Assembly: GCA_027924585.1 (NCBI GenBank)
Contig: BSBM01000151.1
Location: 11,441,501 to 11,505,500 of the forward strand
Source of the DNA: Larix kaempferi
Taxonomy: Eukaryota; Streptophyta; Pinopsida; Pinales; Pinaceae
Direction of reading: 5' to 3'
DNA: 64,000 nucleotides
How positions within the stretch are numbered: position 1 is the stretch's first letter; the number at the start of each line of letters is the position of its first letter. Shown in pieces: positions 55,579 through 64,000 of this stretch. The translations under genes and the position numbers were made by a program. A model generated the notes under the pieces. That model saw only the letters and a program-made list of their open reading frames with translations. It was not told the origin of the DNA and did no database searches.

Positions 55579-58500
55579 CATCATCAACAACATCAACATC
55601 CCAAAGCACATTTACTCATGACGGGATTGAATCCACCTTCTTCCCTGTGTATAGCAATTTATAGAGTCAACCCCTCGGTCTCCTCTTCTTGTAATCAAGT
55701 TTGACAAAATTTCATGAGCATAGGGATGCCTTTCTCATTTGTATAAACAATCTTTTTTTATGTTGCCTATCTAGTATTATCTACTTTAACAATCATCATT
55801 AGCATCCTCCCTATGGGTAGTCCTTTACTTTCAACAATTACTGACTTACTCTCACAGTTTGGAATATCAACATGAGGGAAAAAAACAAAGATGTATTTTG
55901 ACTATACATATTCTTCCTAATCTCACACATCAAAGGCTTCCTAATCTCACGCATCAAGGGCATCTATTATCATCCAAATCTTGTACAAATGCGAAATTTT
56001 CATCATTATTGTAGAAAGACATCATCAACATACAACATGCATCTCATTAGCATCATCCTCATCAAATTCGGGATGAGAATTGAACCTTCGAATGGTTAAA
56101 GTCCATCATTTTGTACAACCATGCTACTTTATCTTGAAACCTGCATGGATCCGCACAACTAAAGTCTTGAAATCCACATGGTTGTACCATCAGAAGGACC
56201 ACTAACTTTCCATGGCACATTCAAGGATCATAACAACATTTTGACTCCAAGAATTTGAATTTGCCTCTTCACATGATTGGGAGTATTCAATAGACCCATT
56301 CATGCACTTGAGGGAACACTTCAAGAGATAGAGCATTCACATTGAGAAATAGATGTTTCAAGACCTCCATTTGGCCTATAAAAAGAACCCATGATCATGC
56401 ATTCAATAAGAGAAATCTAGAGCAAGGTTATGTTGCAAGAATTGGCTTCAGAACTCATCTTTCACAACCCTTCTTATCATCATTTGGCATCACAAAGCTC
56501 CCTTGACTTCTTCCTCAAGAATCAAGTTCTTCTCTTCGTCAGTCCGAGTTAGTTAGCAAGCAATTTGAGAGAGTTCAAAATGACCCATCCCTAAGGGAAA
56601 GTGTTGGCTACCATTGGAGCTACATTCTTCAAGGTGACACCATTTGTATACAAGTTTTTCCATTGGACAATACTATATGGTTGATGCTAACTCATTCTCT
56701 TTGTTTTATGGTATTTATAACTTGTTAATATTTTATTTCATTCTTGTTTGTTGAGTTTTTCTTTATCATGTTAGTGTACATTCTACTAATCATCACTCAC
56801 ATTGTTTCTTTGGTTACAACTTGCATGGATAAGGGAGGATTTCTTACTCTTGTGACATTTTTCCCAAAACAAAAGGAATTACACCACCATGTTCATGCAA
56901 GAGTATTATTGAGGATACTTCCGAGCATAAATAAGGACAAGTATTAGGACAACTACAAGTTTCAAGGTGCCATATCAAAGCATTCAATATTGTTCCCAAA
57001 ATAGAGCATTCAATCATCAAGAAACAATGCAGTCCAATGTTAAAATATTACTCACAAATGAATTCAAGTCAGAGGCTTAAATTTTTATATTTAATAGAGG
57101 AAATCATACTCTACTTACCCATTAAATGTTATCAAGAAAAAATATTTTAATTGGGGTAAGAAATTCAATTATAGCCTTCAACAAATCATCATAGGAAGCT
57201 CAGAAGTCTAGAACCAGTTTTGACACGGGTATGGTATTTTGACTCATACTCCCTCTTGGTTTGGAATCGAGATCTAAATTTTTGTTACGGTATAGAGGAC
57301 ATATTCATATATATCCCTATAATGTTTCATTAAAAAAGTATGAGGTTCAGAGGGTAAACAAATTAATTACAAATCTACTAATTCATGAAAAATAGATCAC
57401 TCCAACTATCTTCAAGAGAATCTATTAAAAGAACATAATCTTAAGTTCCAAAAGGATCTTTAGGTTCAAGGTAGATTTCAACAGCTTCTTGTTCCTATAC
57501 ATTACATTTTAAAGTTTGTTCTACATGTAGTAAAAAGTACATGTTCACATATTCACTTATCTAAAAGACAAATAAGAACAACAAGGTCATCAACATCATT
57601 CTTATTATGTACATATCCATATATCACATCTCCATTTCATCATGCCATATACTCTATTTCTAACATTATCTACTTGAAAGAACTATAATTTCATAAATTC
57701 CTATTCACTATATATAGATCTTATTCCACTACAAGAAGATGTGTTTTCATAACACCCCATTTTTTATCCAATGACGTAATTATTTATGTAACGATAAAAT
57801 GGCTAGAATTCATATATAAATGGTATAGGATTACCAAATGTATTTTGATGATTAACAATGATATTTAATATAAACCCTTATGTCTCCATATGAAGAAGGA
57901 TGAAGAAGAGATGGGGGGCTATTATTTCACAACTGGGGTAAGTGAAAGGGGGTCTAAGTGGGAGATGACCCTTGTGACTTGTTAATATAATTCATTATCC
58001 TTACTGGAAACCTTAGAAGGTGATTTTATCCTAAATTCCTTAAAGCCATGTTCATGAGAGTGCCTTACTTAGCCTTAACTTTGTTATTATCCTAATCTAG
58101 GATTAAGAGGGAGAAAGTGGGCTCCCCTTGAGTGCCACATGGAAAGTTAAAACCATGTATATATATTGTGAGAATTAAGATTAGAGGGGGATTCATTCTA
58201 ACATTCTAACCATATTGGATGGTGTCTATGAGAGAAAGCCTGACCTATAATTGAGGTCCCTCGAGTCCCATCACAGAGACTCCCTAGTCAGCCTGTTGTA
58301 ATACCCCCATTTTGACCTTTTGGAATTATTAGCTTAATGTGTCACAATATTGTAAATATGTGATCTATGGTTCCTAGCATGGATCTCAAGGCCAAGGCCC
58401 CACTGGTGAACACACAGCTTGTAAATGCAAGTATTTTATATTTAGTAAACCATGGGAATTGTAAAATCATGTAAATATTTGAGATGTAAATAAAATTCCA

Positions 58501-60252
58501 AGAACGAGCTATGGAAGCAACTAAAAATTAGGTGGTTGAATGTATCCACGTGGGAGAGGTGAGGGGTTGGGGGATTTAATCCTTGTTTCCAAGTGTCATT
58601 TTGAGAACCCATCTTGACTGGTATGCTGACATTTAATTCTATTAGGAAGAGGCAGCTGAGAAATTAGCTCATGAAATTAATGGAGCATGGGAAAGCTCAT
58701 AAATTCGTATGGTGGGTTATGGGATCAGTTTACTTGACCCAGAAGTTAATTTCCTCATGGAAATTCATTTTTCTTCCATCCCCATTCCATTGTGGAACAA
58801 CCATACATCAATTTTCAGCCATTATGCATTCCCAATAGTGAAGAATTGTAGAAATCGCAACTGGGAAAGAAGCCATGATTTAGAGTGTCAAAAACGACCA
58901 AAATTTGATGTGAGAAGCAAAATCCAATGGGGAATCCATAGACCTAAAACCTTGGGAGAATTTGAGAGTGTCAAATGCCCAGAAATCCATAGGAAAACTC
59001 AAATTTGGAAGCTGGGAAATTCAATTCCTTTTTTGGGAGTCACGTGGCCAAAATTTGGAAAAATCCAAGAGTAGATCAAATTAGGAGAGAGATCAGAGGT
59101 CATAATTGTTTAATAAACCCGGTGAAGGTAAAATCTATGTGGATCTAGCAGTTTGGACCTTTATATGCCCACCCTGAAGAGCACTGGAGGAAAAGGGCGC
59201 CTAAGGGACTGTGTAGCAGAGAAGGGGACTTCTTTGTGTTGGGTGTGGTAGGTATTGTGGGTGCCAAGGCTGTCTAAGATCATTTGAGATGCCTGTAGCT
59301 CTGTGGTTGAGCTCATTGGCTTAGCATTCTCCTTCCCTAACTCCCTGCTTGATTTACAAACCCAGCTGTGTGTTGGTTTATCATGAGTGATTGTGCTTGT
59401 GGCTGTGAATGAGCCTGAGTAGTTCCTCCTTAGTGGATACATAGCCCAGCTCAGGGGTGGTCTCTCAGCTGAAGTAATATAGGTTGGATAGAGACCTACA
59501 ATTGGGTGGAACGTTGCTCTTATATATCCAGTTGCTTGGACAAGTCCAACTAAAGATAAGTGTTTATTTTCTATTTATGATAAAATTGTGTATTATGGAT
59601 GACTGTTAATTATGTTAAATTGAATGAGATGATCTAGTTTGAATGATTCAATTAGATGCCTATGTATGGAATGGGATTTAGTTTATCTATGTGCATGCTT
59701 TGATTGTTATTTCTATGTTGAATATGTTGATATATGCATGATGTGTGTGTGTAATTGATTTAATTTCAGTTGTGTATCTTAACATGCATTGCACACATAT
59801 TTAAATGTTAATGAATTTGATAATACAACCTTAGGGGTGAATTTTAGCACCCCGTGCATCGATCATGTTCCATCTTAGTGACACCGAAGGATTTTTAAGG
59901 AGCTAAAAGGATATTATTTGCTTAATCTAATGATAACAAATCACCCTTTCTAAAATCCTATGTATGTTTGTCTTTAATGAATTTTTTAACATATGGTGGA
60001 CTTGTAAGTTGAGGTGATCTAAGGGATAAGTGCAAGAAATTAAGTGATCAAAATCAACTCAATCCCCTTCAATGAATTTAGTAAACAAATTGGAGTATGA
60101 TTGATAAATTTAAGGGATCATGTCCCCTAGTCAGCCTCATGAGTTTCCAACACTTGAAGGACTTAATGACCATAGAAATTTCAATTTCTAAAGGGGGAAC
60201 CAACCCCACCAAATCGGTATGCATATTACTAGGGAAATCATGGGACAATTTT
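55579..60252. other. Spacer, no gene recognised
   Basis: AT-rich with scattered short ORFs. The first part may be the continuation (3' end or LTR) of the old gypsy element, but I cannot show this. From about 58,299 (TGTTGTAATACCCCCATTTT) to 60,240 the base composition changes. A 121-codon plus ORF (58,709-59,074) and a minus ORF (59,161-59,442) are without motifs; this may be an old LTR or retroelement leader. Confidence 0.4.
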
Positions 60253-60781
60253 TGTTAGAAAAACAGGATCGTAGAGCAATAAAAATAAACATAAATGCAA
60301 ATATAATCACACATACACATTATAAGAGAGACACCAATATATCGTGGTTCACCCAAGATGGGCTACATCCACACTGAAATTGCCAGTACTTATTATTATA
60401 CCGTCTAGCAAAGTGAAGGGATACAACCTGCAGCACAACCACTGCACTTCCTCTTCATTGTCTCACAGTCTCTCTTCACGATCTCAGAGATCTTTACAAT
60501 GCATAATACCTAATACATTAACCCTAGCCTTGTTACAATGTCTTTCTTTTATAGGGGAAATACAATGGGAAAATACCACGGGTTACCCAAAACCATGGGC
60601 CCGTAAACTGTTAGCGAAAACAACCCCAAAAATTTTTCTCGGGGTCGTTGCCCTTGAACCCCCATTTCTCGGGGGCATTGCCCCTGAACCCCAAGGTTGG
60701 GAATGACTGTACATTCCTCTGGGGTGCACGGATGAGACAATATCATCTATGAGACAAGAAGATCTGGCTCCACAACCAACA
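60253..60781 (-). repeat. 3' LTR of Copia B
   Basis: 529 bp, TGTTAGAAAAACAGGATCG to CCACAACCAACA in plus orientation. Aligns with the 599-bp LTR at 24,459; the length difference lies mainly in the C/G-rich part after GGGATACCC. Confidence 0.85.
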
Positions 60782-60867
60782 ATCTCCCACTTGGAGACTG
60801 ATCACAACAACTCCACCGCTACTGCACTTGCTGGACCTTGGACTTGGAAAATTTCTCATCTTCACCT

Positions 60868-63800
60868 TCACGCTAGAAGGCCAACTGAAACCGAGCAAGA
60901 ACTCAGTTTCTCTATGGTCACTACCTTTGTAAACATGTATGCAGGATTCTGGCTAGTATGTAACTTTTCTAGCTTCAACAGTTCATCTTCCAGAACATAC
61001 CGTATGAAATGGTACTTGAGCTGTATATGTTTTGTCCTCGAATGGAATGATGAGTTCTTTGCAAGATGAATGGCACTCTGGCTATCACTATATAACCTAC
61101 TATCTTTCTGCTTCTTACCCAATTCCTCCATAAACCTATGCAACCAAATCATCTCTTTACTAGCCTCTGTAACATCAACATACTCTGCTTCCGTTGTTGA
61201 AAGTGCAACAACCTTTTGTAGTTTCGAAATCCAACTTACTGTTGTTCCACCTACAATAAACACATACCCTATGGTGCTCCTCCTGCTATCCTTATCACCT
61301 GCCATATCTGCATCAACATATCCTTGTAGAACAGTGTCTGAACCTCCAAAACATAATGCTTGAGTGGTACTACCTCTCAAATACCTGAGAATCCACTGTA
61401 CTGCCTTCCAATGTTCTTTACCTAGATTGTTCATATATCTGCTCACAACTCCCACTGCTTGTGCAATATCTGATCTTGTGCACACCATTGCATACATCAA
61501 GCTACCAATTGCTGATTGATAGGGAATATTGGACATGTAATCTATCTCTTCCTGTGTATTGGGACACATTTCCTTACTTAGATTGAAATGGGTGGCCAAA
61601 GGTGTACTAACTGGTTTTTCATTCTGCATTATGAACCTCTCCAACACCTTTTGTATGTACTCACTCTGAGACAATGTCAATTTGCGATTTTTCCTGTCTC
61701 TCGTTATTCTCATACCAAGGATTTGCTTTGCAGCACTCAAATCCTTCATCACAAATAAATTAGCTAGCTTCCTTTTGAGTACATTTATATCCTACATGTT
61801 AGGCCCTGCAACAAGCATGTCATCCACATACAATAACAAGATAATATATCTTTCATTGTCTAGATTCTTGAAATAAACACAGTGGTCAGAATGACATATA
61901 CTATAACCATGTTATGTCATAAACCTGTCAAATTTTAAATACCACTACCTTTGAGATTGTTTCAAGCCATACAAGATCTTCTTCAACCTGCATACCAGAT
62001 CCTCCTTCTCTTTGACCTCATACCCTTGTGGCTGCTGCATATATATCTCTTCCTCCAAATCCCCATGGAGAAAGGTTGTTTTTATATCTAACTGTTCAAG
62101 ATGCAAATCTTCTACCGCCACTAGACTTAAGATAGTCCTAATTGAAGTCATCTTAACAACATGCGAAAATATTTCATCAAAATCTATACCTTTCTTCTGT
62201 GCAAACCCCTTTACAGCAAGTCTGGCCTTGTACCGCTTCTTACCTCCTTCTTCCTTCAACCTGTAAATCCATTTGTTCTGCAATGCTCTTTTACCAGCAG
62301 GCAATGAACCAAATCCCAAGTCTGGTTTACTACCAATGAGTCCATCTCCTCATTCATTCCTTGCTCCCACTTCTTTCTAGTTTCCACCTGCATTGCTTCT
62401 TCATAACATTCTGGTTCATCGGCATCAGTCATCAATAAATAATACATTGAAGGAGAGTATTATTCAGGGAGTCTACTTAACCTAGTATATCTTCTTGCAG
62501 TTGCAGGAGTTTCAGGTACTTGCTTTTGTTCTTGATTTTCTGGCACCTTTGGAACTTCATTTTTTTTAATTTCATCAAATAATGTGTGCTTTGTGTTTTC
62601 CTTTTCCCGTTTCTTTCCATGCAACTGATCTTTATACATGACATTTTCATTGAATATCACATCTCTACTCCTAATGATTTTTTTATTTTCATAATCCCAT
62701 AAGCGGTAACCAAAATAATCAACCCCATATCCAATAAAAGTACATTTCTTGGATTTAGCTTCAAGCTTTGTTCTATTATCTTTATCAATATGGACAAATG
62801 CTTCACAACCAAACATTCTCAGAAATGAGTAGTTTACCTTTTTACCTATCCATGCCTCCTCTGGAATACCACCATCCAAAGCACTTGAAGGTCCTATGTT
62901 TATTAAATAAACAACAGTATTTACAGCATCCGTCCAAAATTGTAAGGGCAACCCTGCATGCAGTCTCAATTCATCCTATGCACGCTCCATGATCGTTCTA
63001 TTCATCCTTTCTGACACACCATTTTCTTGTTATGTTACTGGGACTTTCTTCTCTCTACGAATCCCATGGTATGAACAGTAACTATCAAACTCATTTCCGC
63101 AATACTCACCTCCATTATCAGATCTAAGACACTTCAACCTTTTTCCTGTCTCATTCTCAACCAAAGCTTTCCACTTCTTAAAAGTAGCAAACACATCAGA
63201 TTTATGTCTAATGCAATAAACCCAATTTTTTCTAGTTGCATCATCAATAAATGTAACATAATAATGAGAGCCACCAAGAGATTGTACCTGAGCCGGACCC
63301 CATACATATGTATGCACAAGCTCTAACTTTTCATTCTTCTTCTGTTTCCCAACCCTGAGAAACTTGACTATCTTATGTTTTCCATAAACACAGTTTTCAC
63401 AGAATTCCAAACTTACCTACTTTAAATCTGGTAGCAACTTCCTTGAGTGGAGAATCTGCATCCCCTTCTCACTCATGTGGCCAAGCCTATTATGCCACAA
63501 TGTTGTATCTGTTCCTATGAAAGCTAAAGAGATAGAATGGTCAGTATTATGAGGACATAAATACAACGTACCTACCATTTCTCATTTTTCTATCACCATT
63601 GATCATTTGGTGATCTTCCACCACATTTCTCCAAACATAGATAGACAGCCGCCATCTCCTAACTTCCCTATTGAGATAAGATTTATTTTCATAGCAGGAA
63701 TGTGCCTTACATCTTTCAGCAGCCAGTCAGTTCCATTCTTAAATTTTATCCATACCTTACCCATTCCAACAATTTTACATGGCTCATCATCACCCAATAA

Positions 63801-63935
63801 AACATGTCCAAAATCGCCTGGAACATAATCATGAAAATATTTCCTATGGGGTGTAGCATGACATGAAGCCCATGAATCTACTACCCAATAATCACTAGTA
63901 TTATCTAATGCAAGAATCAAAACATCTTGTAACAC
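60868..63935 (-). pseudogene. Copia B pol (protease, integrase, RT-RNase H)
   Basis: Minus-strand order: protease 63,603-63,935 (DYWVVDSWASCHATPHRKY; catalytic D-S-G is D-S-W); integrase 63,030-63,410 with VTFIDDATRKNWVY and CLRSDNGGEYCGNEF; integrase end 62,460-62,969; RT start 61,945-62,319 with ALQNKWIYRLKEEGGKKRYK and LEQLDIKTTFLHGDLEEEIY; YVDDMLVAG intact at 61,804-61,830; RT end and RNase H 60,868-61,752 with VCTRSDIAQAVGVVSRYMNN, LSTTEAEYVDVTEASKEMIW and SDSQSAIHLA. Broken by several stops and frameshifts between pieces. Better preserved than Copia A. Confidence 0.9.
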
Positions 63936-64000
63936 ATCACCTACTACATTTGCTTCCTGGGTAATTTCCTACTGTCCATCTCCTTTCTTCTTTAGAGATC

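Larger units (their letters stand above)
60253..64000 (-). mobile_element. Copia element B (partial, runs off the window)
   Basis: Same family as Copia A, minus strand. 3' LTR at 60,253-60,781 followed by the complement of a polypurine tract (TCTCCCACTTGG); pol pieces to 63,935. Gag and 5' LTR lie beyond base 64,000. Serves as reference for Copia A: no SINE at the equivalent position. Confidence 0.9.

Noticed and set aside
58709-59074. 121-codon plus ORF
   Set aside because: No recognisable domain; Trp/Ile-rich text typical of chance translation; left as spacer.

Overview
The window looks like nuclear DNA of a vascular plant, probably a gymnosperm or another large-genome species. The reasons are a cytosolic HSP70 relic, spliced exons of plant SUD1/DOA10 and LON2, a DYW-type PPR fragment, several families of LTR retrotransposons, tRNA-derived SINEs and an endogenous caulimovirid. 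I cannot name the species. I recognise no gene that is certainly functional; almost everything is mobile DNA or gene relics.

Layout. (1) 1-13,685: a head-to-tail array of an endogenous Caulimoviridae genome on the minus strand. It comprises one truncated copy running off the left edge, a viral intergenic/promoter region, and a second copy. The copies are about 99.7% identical with a 7,492-bp offset. (2) 13,686-23,990: AT-rich spacer holding an HSP70 pseudogene (17,051-18,846, minus), a 64-bp tandem satellite next to its promoter side, an 87-bp tandem repeat and a degraded coiled-coil ORF. (3) 24,059-55,578: a nest of insertions. Two collinear pieces of a Ty3/gypsy integrase (24.06-24.46 and 49.195-49.44 kb) flank a Copia element (A), whose two LTRs do not match, and a 19.4-kb segment with perfect 31-bp CACTA-type terminal inverted repeats and TAA target duplications. 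Directly after the second gypsy piece lies a 6.1-kb non-autonomous LTR element with 1.6-kb LTRs, a tRNA-Asp-like primer site and one broken ~950-codon coiled-coil protein in place of pol. (4) 55,579-60,252: spacer with no recognised gene. (5) 60,253-64,000: a second Copia element (B), same family as A, running off the right edge.

The most interesting object is the 19.4-kb CACTA-type element (29,790-49,191). It appears to be a gene-capturing (Pack-CACTA-like) transposon. All identifiable cargo lies on its plus strand: a fragment of the ERAD ubiquitin ligase SUD1/DOA10, an exon of peroxisomal protease LON2, a DYW domain, several unidentified exon-like pieces and a tRNA-like cloverleaf. Introns are retained, so capture was at the DNA level. 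An 82-bp direct repeat brackets the LON2-bearing block. Later insertions inside the element are a nearly intact Copia (C), which split the LON2 exon with a 5-bp target duplication, and a SINE. I saw no CACTA transposase.

Relative ages from nesting and LTR divergence: gypsy is oldest, then Copia A, then CACTA; the 6.1-kb element is older (LTRs roughly 94% identical by eye) than Copia C (about 97.7%). The caulimovirid copies separated most recently.
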